DNA of 64,000 nucleotides from Thamnaconus septentrionalis (taxonomy: Eukaryota; Chordata; Actinopteri; Tetraodontiformes; Monacanthidae), in assembly GCA_009823395.1 (NCBI GenBank), contig CM020512.1, positions 748,405 to 812,404 of the forward strand. Direction: 5' to 3'. Position numbers and translations under genes: made by a program. The first letter of the stretch is position 1. Each line of letters opens with the position of its first letter. Under the pieces are notes generated by a model. That model was not told the origin of the DNA. It saw nothing but the letters and a program-made list of their open reading frames with translations, and searched no databases. This document shows, in pieces, positions 11,455 to 25,291 of this stretch.

Positions 11455-11905
11455 AAACTTTGAGGCTTAATATCTCCAAAATGATACAGTACACACAGTA
11501 TGCTTGATAATGACTGAGGATATAGTCAGGGTGTTCCTCAGGTCAACTGTACCAACCACTGACAGAAATTATGGAGCAAAGCAATGTTACTGTACAACAA
11601 AAATTGAGTACTGGGCCCTTTTTGCCTGTTTGAAAAGCTAAAAAAAAAAAAAGAAAACAACAACTTTGAGGCTTAATATCTCCAAAATGGTACAGTAAAT
11701 ATGCCTTATAATGATTGAAGATATATTCAAGGTTGTCCTGAGGTCAACTGTACCAACCATTGACAGAGCTTATGGAGCTATTTGATGTTATTGTACAGTA
11801 AAAATGGAATATTGGAGCTGTCGCAAAACAAAAAAAAGCCAACTTTATGGCTTCATATCTCCAAAATAATACAGTAATCAATCACATTTAGAAATCAAAT
11901 GTTTC
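11455..11905. repeat. Tandem array of ~200-bp units (two full, one partial)
   Basis: Units start with AACTTTGAGGCTTAATATCT (11455 and 11663) and a partial one with AACTTTATGGCTTCATATCT (11840). Each contains GTCAACTGTACCAACCA and a TTACTGTACA or TTATTGTACAGTAAAAATGG string. A further diverged unit appears at 13560-13665. Confidence 0.85.
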
Positions 11906-12070
11906 TCAATGTGATTGTGATCAAGTCAGTGCTTCACGTGTCGTCAGCAGGCATCGGTGTCAGTCATGGGGAGCGTTGGCGGGTGCCAGGGGCTCGTGGC
12001 CAGGTGGCGGACGTCACGGCAGGCGGTGGCCAGGTGGGCTCACTACCGCAAATGCTGCTTACAGCTTTAA

Positions 12071-13735
12071 TTATTATTATTCCTAAGCGGCTTCTCGCCC
12101 CATTTTGACCCCCTTAACCTATACCAAAAGTCTTGGAAACTTCCGTGCAGGTCAGACCTGTTAAAAAAATTTATTAATTTGAAGAGAATTTTCAAATCGA
12201 CTCAATAGCGCCAAAACACAAAAACTGCTATAAAATATTCAAGCAAGTCATAAAGACATGGGACCAAGACCCAAGTGTTCAGTCAATTCATACCTAACTT
12301 TTATCGATATACTCCTATTAGCCAAAACAAACCGGAAGTGAGCTATTTTTACTTGTTTGAAACTAGGTCAAAATACAAGGACCTGAAACAGTAAGTGCTA
12401 TGGGCTCGAAGTTGGAGTATGACCGAGATGACACCTTCCTGACAAAACGAAGAGCGGTGAATCAACTTTGTCAGAACCATTTTCATTTTACGGCCCGCCA
12501 AAGTTTACGATTTTTTTTTTTTTTAATTATCCTCATTTTGATGCCAAAACTCACAAAATTTCTTATGCAGGTCAGAACTTCCCCAAAACTTGATTTCTTA
12601 CAAAGAAGATTTTTTTTTTCTCAATAGCGCCCCCTAGAGCCATTGAAGACTGTTTACCCCATTCTGACCCCCTTAAGATGCTTTGATTGCAAAATACATT
12701 TTTCTGCTCCAGAGCGCCACCTACAGGCCAAGACAGGTCGAGATGTGGAAGAAAGCAATTCAAAAGCACTTAAAAATTCGTAGCCCCCCCTAGGAACGTC
12801 GCCTGGGACCAAAACCCACGTGTTCCTCTCTTCTAGATGAACATTTTGTATGCTCTAAAAAAAAAAGACGATTTCCAAACAGGAAGTGAAATATTTCAAC
12901 TTGTTTGCACTCCCTCCAAATGGGACTCGCCATTCATTCACCGGCCACGCCTACAACGTTATTCTGAGCTAGTAAAACTTGATACAGTTAGATTCCTGAA
13001 GACTTTGGCTAAACAATGATACAAATTCTTTTCCTGTAGATGCAGAAATGGCAGAGGTGGAAGCATTTGTTTGCCAGGTTTCAAAAACCTAGATTTGAGG
13101 AAAACATTTTAATGGCCGTAGTGCCCCCTAGGAACGTCGAAAATTTGTGCAACAAAAACCCACGCGTTCCTCTCATCAAGCTCTACATCTCATACGCTCT
13201 AATTTTTTGAAGATGACAAACAGGAAGTGACATATTTCAACTTGTTTCAACGTACTGTCCGTTTCTTCACTGACCACGCCTACACCGTTATTCACACAGT
13301 GGATTAGGTTACACAGTTAGATTCCTGAAGCCCTTAGCTAAAAGATGATACCAATATTTTTCATGTAGACGCAGAAATGGCCCCGGGCTTAGCATTTTCC
13401 CTCCACCTACCCAGATTTCTAAAAGCGGATCTCACAGCCCTACTTTCACTTCATCATCAGTGGCGATAGAAGCTTGTGATGCTTCATTCACTGCCACGCC
13501 TACACTTTTATTCTAAACACCACATGCATGACACGGTTAGTTTCCTGAAAAGAACTTATGCAGCAATCTGATATTATTGTACAGTAAAAATGGAATATTG
13601 GAGTTGTTGCAAAACCAAAAAAATGATACATTAATCAATCACATTTAGAAACATTTGATTTGTAAATGTGATTGTGATCAAGTCAGTGCTTCACGTGTCG
13701 TCAGCAGAGTGTCGGCGTCAATCAGGGGGCATCAT
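12071..13735. repeat. Degenerate copies of the same interspersed family
   Basis: Repeated short blocks: CACGCCTACA near 12945, 13270 and 13495; AGTTAGATTCCTGAAG near 12988 and 13315; GCAGAAATGGC near 13043 and 13370. The segment 13665-13735 (GTGATTGTGATCAAGTCAGT...TCACGTGTCGTCAGCAG) duplicates 11905-11960. No coding content. Confidence 0.7.
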
Positions 13736-13859
13736 ATGAGGTATATAACCATAATAAACATATCTATAAACATGTAGATGTATATAAATAGATGTTGTAG
13801 TGTCGTATACATCAAATTATTATAAAACTTAAATAGGCTTATATGTAACTTGTAGCACA

Positions 13860-16800
13860 GCTTGGTGGATCTGTCTGTTTGGCATTACTACCTGACGCAC
13901 CTGCAACAGTGCCTTTGAGCCAACTGCAGGGTCATCAGCCGGGAGCCACCCTTCACTGATGTTTCCCTCCATTATTCCCAGAACATTTCTGGGTGGTGGG
14001 GCAGTGATAGGGACGTCGTCCTACCACTTTCTGCAGCCGGCCTAAGATCCCTGCTTCCCCCACATTCTGTCCTTCCTGCGTAGCCCAAGCCAGAAGCTGC
14101 CCTGTTCTGCCTCCTCAGCAATCTCCCTGATGGCCCTCTTCAGCTTCGCACCTCCAATGCCCAGGGTTTTAAATCAGCGCTGGGCAGAAGCCCCTATGTA
14201 GCCTCTGCTCCCAACTTCCTCTGCGAATGTGAATGCCCTCCATCCGGCTTGTGTTGTAATCTGATATTTAACATCATGCATCATTGCATATTGTGCTATT
14301 GTATTTGTAACATTACATTTATATGTTGGAATTATTATATTGACTTGAATGTATAAATGTATTGAATGTTACTATATGTAGTGCTTTGGTGTATATTTGA
14401 TGATCATGATCAGTGCCCTGGGGGTGTTGAAAACCTTGTGAGCAAAGACTGTGTAACTCATTAAGTCTCATAAAAAGTGACCTGCGTTGACCAGAGAGTG
14501 GTCAGCTGAAGGAAGTGCCTTTGCGACCCTCATAAAGTTTGCGACCCATCCAGTCACAGGGATGGGAACTTGTGACCTGAGCTTGTCTTGCTGCAAAATG
14601 GTTTCAACAGGTCACACCGGAAGGAAGGATGGACCATTTGGCTCACGGCCAAATAAGGACTTGCTTCCTGATTCATAAACAATGACAGTGACACCCAGCA
14701 ACCGAAGGTTGAAGAATGGACAACCAATCAGAGGACGACACTTGAGAAGACATTCAGATCAGGAGTCTGATTCCGGCGACAGCCAGGACTCGACTCCAGA
14801 GATCTCTTCATCAGATCTCTGTAACAAATGTCTTGTTCTTCTTTGCACTAAAACTCATTAAGATTTTCCTTGTCTCTTTTCTTCATTAAACGAACACGCG
14901 GTTTGGTAGCATGATATTAGGTAAAGGAACCAAACCAACACTTGAGAGCATGCAGCAACCTCCATGCTGTCTTCCCATGGGACAGTCAGCTTGACCACGA
15001 TCACCTCGGTGAGGGACGACCAAATGACAAGGTGGGAGGGAGGTTGTGGTAATTTCCTGAGGGAACTTGAACTGCTGGTTCGCCATTAGGCTCCACTCAG
15101 CTCCGGAGTCATGAGGAACCATGGCCGAGGGGTGTTGGACAGGCCTTTGTCTCCCTGTCTGATAAAGTGAATGAGTCTCTCAGGTGGTACTGACTTGTTG
15201 GACTTGTTCACCTCAAGCCTGCGTGTCTCAGGGATGTCAGCAATTTTACTCAGGACCAGGTCGTGACGCCTTCTGTACCGGCCCTGTGTTAAGGCTGACT
15301 TACAGCTGGAGAGGATGTGCTGTAGGCTTGGGTTCTGGGAGCCGCAAAACTGGCAGCTCTCCTTTGTGCCGTACCAGAGGTTGATGTTTTGGGGGATGTC
15401 ATAAGTTGCCCTGATTATGAAGCTGAGGCGTGCTTGTGGTATCCTCCATGCCTCCCACACTGCCCACCTCCCTTGCTGACGCTGCCCCACCGCCTTGATC
15501 TCATAGGACCCCTCTTCCATCCTCACCACCTCAGAGATCACCAGGTCCTGTCTCTTTTGCACTGGCCTTGTACCACCTCTTGGCTGCGGGACCCGAGCCA
15601 AGACCAGTCCTGCCTGACTGCACCTCCCCTATAATATCCTGGCGCTTCAAACGGCTGATGGCTTGGTCCACCGCTTGAATTGCATCCCACTTCCGACCTG
15701 TTCTAACCTGGGCCCTAGCGTTCAGTTGGGTCCGGTGAGTCTCTGAGTTGGAAGACATGTCTCACCTTCTCCTGCTTGTAGCCCAGGCTGATAAAATTCA
15801 GTGGTAACGCGAGCGTTTTGTTACCAAACAATGCCACGTTGGACAGGCACCGTGGAAATGCAAAGCCACTTGCAAATAAAGTTGTTTGCTTTGGCGTCCA
15901 TCCGCAGTGCTGCTGAAGCTGAGATTTTGCTCACCTTTATTGGCCACGTCATCCGCTAGTAGAGGATGTGCTGGTAACACCCAACCTTGAACTTCCCTGG
16001 GAGGTGGCTCTGGTTGATTTTCTTCAGGCCATCAACAAGCTGGGATGTCACAGTGGCCACTATATGCTTGTCGGAAAGGTCTGCCATGTAGAGCCTGCCA
16101 AGGCTTTGGACTGGGTATTCTGCCACCAGGAGGATTTTTTCGCCATTCACCAGGAAGGAGATGTTGTCGTTCCTGACCCCTTCACAGATTTACAGACTGC
16201 GGGATTTGGCTGGTGTGATTTTTAACCGGGACCAGTTGAGAAGTTCCTCCAATGTTTTAAGAAGCCTAGCAGTACATGCAGCTGTCTGGAGAAGAGTGGT
16301 AACATCATCCATATAGCTGCGCAGAGCTGGGAGACGCTGCCCTGACTGAGCTTTGACTCCACGGGCCACCTGCCTGATGCCTATCAGAATAACCTCGAAC
16401 GCTGCTGTGAATAGGATCGGGGAGATGGAACAGCCCATGGCTATCCCTTTCTCCAGCCGATGCCAACTGGTGGAGACTTCCCAGGTTGTGTAGCAGACAA
16501 ATAAGTTCTTGAACTAGTCTCTGATCATGCTTTGGATGCAGGCTGGGATGTGGAAGAAAGTGACTGCAAATGTGATTAGCTAGTGGGGAACAGACCCATA
16601 CACATTGGCTAGGTCTAGCCAGACTACGTGGAGATCCGCTTTGCTTCTCCTGGCAGATTGATTCTGTTCCCATATCATGGACGAATGTGCCACACAACCA
16701 GGGAATGCTGGGACTCCTGCCTTCTGGCAGCCTGTGTCGATGTAATTGTTTGCCAGAAGGTAGTTAGTCATGTGCTTGGCCATGACCGAAAAGAACATCT

Positions 16801-18192
16801 CCCCCTCAACGTTCAGCAGGGCAATGCCTCTGAACTGGTTGATGCTCTGAGAATTCTTTTCTTTCGGAATGAAGATGGTGACAGCTCTATTCCATTCTGA
16901 TGGATGGCTTTAGGTCTTCCATACGGCACTGGCCAACCTCCAGAGTAGCTTCAGTAGCTCGGGGCAGCTCTTGTATACCCTCTCAGGGATGCCATTTGGA
17001 CCAGGTGCTGATGCGGCCATCGCCCGGTCAATCACCTGCTTTACTTCAGACCACTTGGGGGGTGATGTGTGAAATGGCGATGGTGGTTCTTGGGGTTGGG
17101 GTACATACCCTGGTGAGCCAAGCGGGACCTCCCTTAGGCTGTCGCTGAGCTGACTCTAGATGGAACCTTCTAGCTCCTGCTCTGTTGTCCTTAGCGTTTC
17201 AGATCTATCTTCCTCCAGGAGGCTGCAGACGTACCAGACGGGATCCCTAGGAAAGCTTGCCCTGGCTTTCTCCTTCCAGCCCCTGCGCTTCCTAATACTT
17301 TCTGCTCGTCTAAGGTTAGCATGTCTGGACTTGATCTGCTCCCAGACGTTCTTCAGCGCCTCCCGCTCTTCTCCCTTGGCTTTCCTCTAAGACTTTCGAA
17401 GTAGGCAGTGCACCTTTACCAATTGGTCGATCACTCGCTCCCATCTTCCAATCTCTTTCAGCCTGGTTCTCCTCTTAGGCTTTGTTCCTAACCTTTGGCT
17501 CCCCTCTTCATAGAGGATTTGGCCAGACAGCTTCAGCTTGGATGCTAAGCTGCCTTTTAGGGAGCTCTGAAGGACTGGGACAAGACTTGTTTCAAAATTG
17601 CTCCATGCATCCATGCATCCACATGACTCTGGGTTTCTGGAGTGGTTCCTCTCCTTCTCCTCTTGTGGGTGCTCTTCTTGGTGTTTCCTCTGAGTGCTGC
17701 CGGGGGCTGGGCAGGTGATGTTGCTCATCCTGTTGTGAAGGCTGCTGCTCTGCTTCCCTTCCAGATGCAAAGATGGAATGCATTATAGCACTGTGGTGCT
17801 CAACCTGGCTGTAACTCCTCCTTGTCTGTCCTGTGTTAACAGTGCAAGCTTGGCCTGGCTGCCACCACTGCATCTGGCCTTGCCCTGATGGATGTGGAAG
17901 CCACGGTAGGTTGTGACTTTTTTTTCCATCCGCAGCTGCACTCTCTGGGGATCAGCTGCTCCTTTGTTGTTTCCTTTGCCATGTTACTCAGTGCCGTTGG
18001 TCCATCTTCCATCCCGCCTCTCGATGGACCTTTGGGCTGTCTTCTCTTAATCTTGCTCGTAGTTTGTTCAGGTGACCAGGTAGATGAACTATCTAGACTT
18101 GTGGAGTGGGTAACTAGCCCTTCCACACCTGGTGCAGTCTTCCCTGGCTGCCCTCCAGTCTGGACGTCAACTGCTCTTTTCTCATTTGACAC
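13860..18192 (-). pseudogene. Pol polyprotein of the RLE-type LINE, degenerate
   Basis: Minus-strand segments, in order. About 18192-17387: basic, proline-rich N-terminus in several frames. About 16880-16580: fingers region with FRGIALLNVEGEMFFSVMAK and VVWLDLANVYGSVPH. About 16438-16190: palm with MGCSISPILF and the catalytic LRSYMDDVTTLL, where the aspartates are kept. About 16150-15960: GRLYMADLSDKHI. About 15600-15086: ARLSFIIRATYDIPQNINLW, then CQFCGS...LQHILSSCK, a zinc-binding pattern. About 15060-14945: VIVVKLTVPWEDSMEVAA, matching a nuclease core in which the usual E of ELTVPWE reads K. About 14240-13960: C-terminal tail. Multiple frameshifts and stops make it inactive. Confidence 0.75.
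14252..14940. mobile_element. Solo LTR (689 bp) with 4-bp target duplication
   Basis: It begins TGTTGTAATC and ends CCAAACCAACA, so the termini are TGTTG...CAACA. It is flanked by CTTG at 14248-14251 and again at 14941-14944. The uninterrupted relative at 18555-18575 has CTTG once at the corresponding point, which proves insertion. A CATAAAAAG TATA-like string (14469) and an ATTAAA (14885) suggest plus-strand polarity. No internal retroviral or gag/pol sequence is present, as expected after LTR-LTR recombination. The family is not identified. Confidence 0.85.
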
Positions 18193-18209
18193 TGGCTAGC
18201 CAGACCTGC

Positions 18210-18577
18210 AACTTGTAGCACAGCTAGGTGGAACTATCTGCTTGGCATTGCTATCTGGCGCACCTCTGATGGTGCCTTTGAGCCAGCTGCAGGGTCATCA
18301 GCCGGGAGCCACCCTTTACTGATGTTTCGCTCCATTATTCCTGGAACATCTCTGGGTGGTGAGCAGCAATAGGGACGTCTCCCTCTGTCATTCCTGGGAA
18401 GCCAGGGCCAGAAGCTGCCCTGCTGTGCCTCCTCAGCAATCTCCCTGATGGCCCTCTTCAGCTTCGCACCTCTAATGCCCAGGGTTTTGAAGAGGCGCTG
18501 GGCAGAAGCCCCTATGTGGCCTCTGCTCCCAACTTCCACTGGGGATGTGAATGCCCTCCATCAGTCTTGAGGGCATG
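18210..18577 (-). mobile_element. Head-to-tail partial copy (B) of the RLE-type LINE
   Basis: This repeats the 3' terminal ~370 bp of copy A, starting on the plus strand AACTTGTAGCACAGCTAGGT as at 13847. It encodes on the minus strand the C-terminal block GIRGAKLKRAIREIAEEAQQ and GSFWPWLPR. Its 3' end touches the 5' end of copy A directly. Homology stops near 18577, where L2 sequence resumes. Confidence 0.8.
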
Positions 18578-19052
18578 CAGCTGCCAGCTCTGCATACTTT
18601 TATTAACTTTTGTTAAGTAGTTGTGTGGTATAGCTGCTGTCCATGTAGAATGTGTTTGTCCATTTTTTTGGGGGGGCTAGAGTTCATGATGACACATGAT
18701 CTGCGGTTAAACGAAGTCCTAGAGGACCTAGGACTTCGATCCTGGTGAAGATGAAGCAATAGCACCGAGACTCTCAGGACTGCATTCTCTGGCTCCCAGT
18801 ATCCGGTCATCACCTGCCAGGGACACACAGACTGTGGCAGTATCGTGCATATAATAGGTATTTCACTTAGAGGGGGAAAAGTGATAAAAGCTCTTAAAAA
18901 CGGGTGAGAAAGATCTCCCTCAGCGGTCTAGGCATATAGCAGCTTAGCCGACAATGAGTTGATTTATGAGCTTTATGAGTTGAGTGAGTTTTATGGAAGA
19001 GGAAGGTCTTAAATCTACTCTTAAATAAACTGACCGTGTCTGCCCCCCGAAC

Positions 19053-20663
19053 TGTTTTGCTTCTTCTTCTTTTTTTGTCTCAAAGTTTCCACGTCCTCCC
19101 TACTTCTAATCAATTTTCACTGCTATCGATTTCCCAGACCCCAAGATAAACACTGACTGCCGACACTTGATATTCCTGCTAGCTGATGATGATGATGATG
19201 ATGACGATGCTCCACGTCTCTGCTGTCTGGGTCCTCCGCTCTCACACATCTCCATTTTTAAGTTGGTGTCTGTTACATAAACACTCACTGTATTATCACT
19301 TTTTTTTTTCAAGGCTTCCTCTAAGAGAGCATGCACCATAATAAACAACAGAACATGTTTATAAGCACAGAACAAATGAACTGTACTTGTTTTTGTGGTT
19401 TTACATGAGCTCCTCGCTTTCTCTTCACATCAGCAGCGGCGGTGGCGGCACTATGCATACTTGAGTGTGTGTGTGTGTGTGTGCGGGTGTGTGTGTTTTT
19501 TGTGTGTGCGTGCCCCACAGGGAACACAGTACCAGGTCAGAGCCAGTAGTTGAGTGATTCTGTCAGCCTGCTAAGCTTTGCTGGATTACATTAAAGTGGG
19601 CCCCTGGGATTCGCTCCGACATCGGCGCAGCCCAGTGCACTTACTTGGCCATTGAGCTTCCGCCTTCATAGTGTGTATCTCCTGTAACAACATCACACAC
19701 GCGCACACACTGTACATGGGGGTGGGGGTGGGGACGTCCAACAAAAACAGACCTCAGACTCAAGCAAACGATGCTGGAAGCGAGAGAAGTTTGGAAAACT
19801 TCTGTTGTTTTTTTTGTGTTCACATTTTGCGCAGAAGATTTTCTTCTTGCTCATCCAGCTCGGCGGTTTGGACAGCAGCGACACGCGCAGAGCAAGCTGA
19901 GCAGCGCTGCTGTTCATTGGCTGTGGTTTGGTGCTCCTATTGCGTGCGGTGAAGTGCAACTCAGCCTTCACTCGTTGTTACACTGTCATCTACACCAAAA
20001 ATGCGTATTTTTGAACAGGACATGCGTTGAGTCCTGCACAAACTGTTGTTGTGAAAGCTTCAGCGGCAGCACAAGCTGATGTGTGGTTTTCAGAGGAAAA
20101 AAACTTTTGGTGTGAAGAAAACATTGGTGTACGGGATAGTTCGCCAAAATTTTGGTTCACTTTGTCAGTTCAAGACAAATAGACAGTTGGTTAGTATGAT
20201 GACTCTACACGAGCACTGTGGAAACATTGTGTCTTTCCACACACACACACACCCCACCATTGACCATGTTCTGTTTGTTTGTTTGTTTTTACATTTCACC
20301 ACCTTCATTTGAGGTCATAGTTAAAGAATTGTATTTGTCCTATCACCACACTTCATTTTGTGGTCAGATGAGATCCAGATTGTAGAGAATTGAAAGGCCA
20401 CAATAAAAATACAGCATACTGTGACACTAAGGTGGGGGAAAGGTTGGACCAAGGAACAGATTCAGAGTGGCAGCAGACTTTTGACCGTTAAGTTGCTGTC
20501 AGTAGATGAAGTTGGGCAGTGGAGCATGGGACTGAAGCCAGGAGAGAAGCAAAAGCAGGTAGGCTGAGTGGAGCCTTGCAGCAGGAGCAGGTCCACGGAG
20601 TCAGCATGCAGTGCAGGAGGAAATGCCAACAGTGAAAATCCAGATGACAAAAACTCGGAACTT
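19053..20663. other. Intergenic, no gene recognised
   Basis: Contains an ATG/GAT trinucleotide run (19185-19206), a GT microsatellite (19465-19506) and a short CA run (20235-20255). Otherwise unique-looking sequence with no coding exon I can defend. Confidence 0.6.
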
Positions 20664-20977
20664 CAATCAATCAATCAATCAATGAAGTTTTGTTTTACAC
20701 GAGTCAATAGTGATCCTCGTTTTCAACTTTTATTTGTACAGTGCTAAAACACATTCAAAAACGTCTCAAAGCACTTTGTACAATCAGAGAAAAAGAGTCA
20801 ACTGGGCCCCCAGAGCAAGCAAAGTGCGACAGTGGCCAGGAAAAACTCTTGAAAAACTCTCTTCTTCCCTTGTGGGAAGAAACCTAGAGCAGATCCAGAC
20901 TCCAGAGGGCCGTCATCTGCCTATGACCAGTTGGGGTGAGAAAGAAATCTAAAAAATATATATATATGTGTGTTTAT

Positions 20978-21230
20978 GTGGGGTAGAGCGGGTTGTCCAA
21001 TGACCGCAAGGTTGCCGGTTCAAATCCTGCATCATCCTAGGGCAAGACACTTAGCCCTAAATTGCTCCCAATGGGGCTAGGCAGCGCCTTGCATGGCAGC
21101 AGTCGCCCCTTGGTGTGTGAATTTGTGTGTGAAAGGGTGAATGAGAATGTAAAGCACTTTGGGGTACTGTGGAGGTGCTAGAAAAGCACCTCCACAGTAA
21201 GTGCAGTCCATTTACCATTTACCATGTATA
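20978..21230 (+). mobile_element. tRNA-derived SINE inside the L2 3' UTR
   Basis: A box-like TAGAGCGGGTTGTCC is followed by B box-like GGTTCAAATCC, then CTAGGGCAAGACACTTAGCCC, AAAGCACTTTGGGGTACTGT and the 3' end GTGCAGTCCATTTACCATTT. This is a widely distributed teleost SINE type (from memory). The usual GCGCTATATAA is missing here, replaced by a copy of nearby sequence in inverse orientation (see findings). Confidence 0.75.
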
Positions 21231-21469
21231 TAAATAGCTGTTGTGTCATGGTTATCACCTGCCGGAGACACACAAGAGACTGTGGCAGTATCATGCAAAT
21301 AGTAGGTAGTTCAGGTGGAGAGGAAAAAGTGATAGAAGGTCCACCTGCACAGAGCAACGATCCCTTTAACAGGAGAGAAAGATCTGCCTCAGCGGCCTAG
21401 GCCTGCAGTAGCAAAACTGATAGTGAGTTGATTCTAAGTGTAAGCTTTTTGGAAGCTTACATGGTCAGT

Positions 21470-23749
<2,280 letters not shown>

Positions 23750-24203
23750 CCTATTTTTTACAATCTATTCGAATTAAGTTACTGTAATCACTTGGAGCCT
23801 TCATTTCAGATCTAGGTAGTATTATAGATTTGGGGGTGCGAGGGACAAACAACTTCTATTGGATACTGTAAGTAATCCAGGACTTACTAATGGTTGGGAA
23901 CTGCAGTGAGGGAAGTCCAGAAGAGTATGTAGGACTGCAACTCTGTTGCCTGGTCTCCACCCTGGAGCATCAGTGAGTGGAAGCGAATAATTTAACTATA
24001 TTGCTAGACAAGAGGGCTGCACCATCCCGGGTGGGATGAATGCCGTCCCTCCTAACAAGACCAGGCTTGCCCCAGAAAGGCTTCCAATCATCTACAAAGC
24101 CCACCGCGTTATTGGGACACCACGGGATGGGGCCACGCAAAACTACATCGTCTGACATCATCCGAGCAAATGCGTACACCGATGCTATATTTAACTTTGT
24201 GAC

Positions 24204-25258
24204 CTTTATTTAATTTTATCCTTTTATTTTATTTACTTATTTATTTTTCTTCTTTTACAGGGCACAGAGGGAACCAGGGGGGGCTCTCGCTTGGGGGCCC
24301 GCTTTGCCGGCGTTGGGGGCGGGGGTGCGGCTGTGGCCTCGGGGGCCGGGGCTGTGGGGGGTGGTGGGGGCGGTTGATGCGCCACACTGGGTCCGAGGGG
24401 GCTTCTGGGTGCCCGGGCCTGCCTTGGGTACCGATCCTCCCGGTGGGTGAAGGGGCTGGGTCCTGTCATGGGGACGGGTCTGGTCTCGCTTTCCCTGGGG
24501 GGCCCCCATCCGGGGGCTGGGCTCTGCTGCCACTTGGGGTATTTGCCTTCCTGTCATCTTGGCCTGGCTCCTCGTGGGTGGGTGCCCTCCGGCCCGGGGG
24601 GCCTGCTGCTCCGGGCCTCTTCCTGGCCGGCTTTGCGGCGGGTGTGCCGTGCCCGGGATCTCCCCCCCTGGCTCGTTACTGGCGTGGGGCGGTTGCGACC
24701 TCAGAGGCCGCACTAATTGGCAGCCTACTTCCAGTGACGTACTTAAACACACCCACTCCCACACTCAGATACACACACCACCACATCCATACACACACAC
24801 ACACACACACACATACACATATACACACATGTAAGTATGCACACACACAAGTATACACACACACACACACACACACGCATACACACATATAAGTATGCAC
24901 ACACACACAAGTATACACACATGCAAGTATACACACACACTTACACACACACACACACACAAGAATACACAAGCGCGAGTACACTGTTGCACACTGTTGC
25001 ATAGCTTATTGTCTTATTCATCCATGAGTATATTATTATTACTGTTATTATTACTATTATTATTATCATTATTATTAATAATATTATTATTACTATTAAC
25101 GTCGTTATTATTATCATCGCTATCATTATTATTATCATTGTATGTACTCGCATGTATGTTTATATGGGTAGATATGCATCTATGTGCATATGAACATGTG
25201 TAAATGTACAGGTATGCGCATGTATGTGTGGGTATACATATATATGTATATATATATG

Positions 25259-25291
<33 letters not shown>

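Larger units (their letters stand above)
7873..12070. mobile_element. Composite repeat bounded by 27-bp terminal inverted repeats
   Basis: The left end AATTAAAGCTGCAAGCAGCG (continuing TTTGCGG) at 7873-7899 is matched, with two mismatches over 27 bases, by the reverse complement of the right end at 12044-12070. This is a common interspersed fish family whose class I cannot name. Inside are two tandem units at 8000-8340, a nested Harbinger-type element (8846-10140), another related segment at 10330-10690, paired GACTGG/GAGCCGGCGGAAGACC blocks at 11055-11210 and a tandem repeat at 11455-11905. It may be one element enlarged by later insertions or two copies contributing one end each. Confidence 0.65.
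13847..18209 (-). mobile_element. Restriction-like-endonuclease (R2/NeSL/Utopia-like) non-LTR element, copy A
   Basis: The element is read on the minus strand from about 18209 to 13847, where it ends CTACAAGTT. It carries an N-terminal region rich in K/R/P, a reverse transcriptase with a YMDD box, a CX2C...HX4C zinc-knuckle-like segment and a C-terminal endonuclease-like block (LTVPWED). This order, RT then Cys-His then nuclease, is that of RLE-encoding LINEs as opposed to APE LINEs. The clade name is uncertain. A 689-bp LTR interrupts it at 14252-14944. Confidence 0.75.
13740..19052 (-). mobile_element. L2-type LINE 3' UTR fragment, split by a nested insertion
   Basis: The left piece (13740-13846, containing GTATACATCAAATTATTATA) matches L2 copy 1 near 4268. 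The right piece (about 18578-19052, containing GCTGCTGTCCATGTAGAATG) matches the directly following copy 1 sequence near 4328. The two pieces are adjacent in copy 1 and separated here by the tandem LINE at 13847-18577. The right piece continues to CTGACCGTGTCTGCCCCCCG, also shared with copy 2 near 21490. Confidence 0.8.

Noticed and set aside
14252..14940. Complete endogenous retrovirus
   Set aside because: Only one LTR-like unit is present with a short duplication; no gag, pol or env sequence lies between 13.8 and 18.6 kb apart from the LINE.
20978..21060. Functional tRNA gene
   Set aside because: A- and B-box-like sequence is present, but it is fused to SINE body sequence and lacks a paired acceptor stem, so it is a SINE head.
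24255..24892. GC-rich frames on both strands inside the L2 insertion
   Set aside because: Pro/Ala/Gly-rich frames arise from base composition; several overlap on both strands and none shows a domain.
24760..24965. CRISPR-like array of spaced repeats
   Set aside because: Regular spacing of CA runs with short spacers is a microsatellite pattern in a vertebrate genome, with no conserved palindromic repeat and no cas genes.
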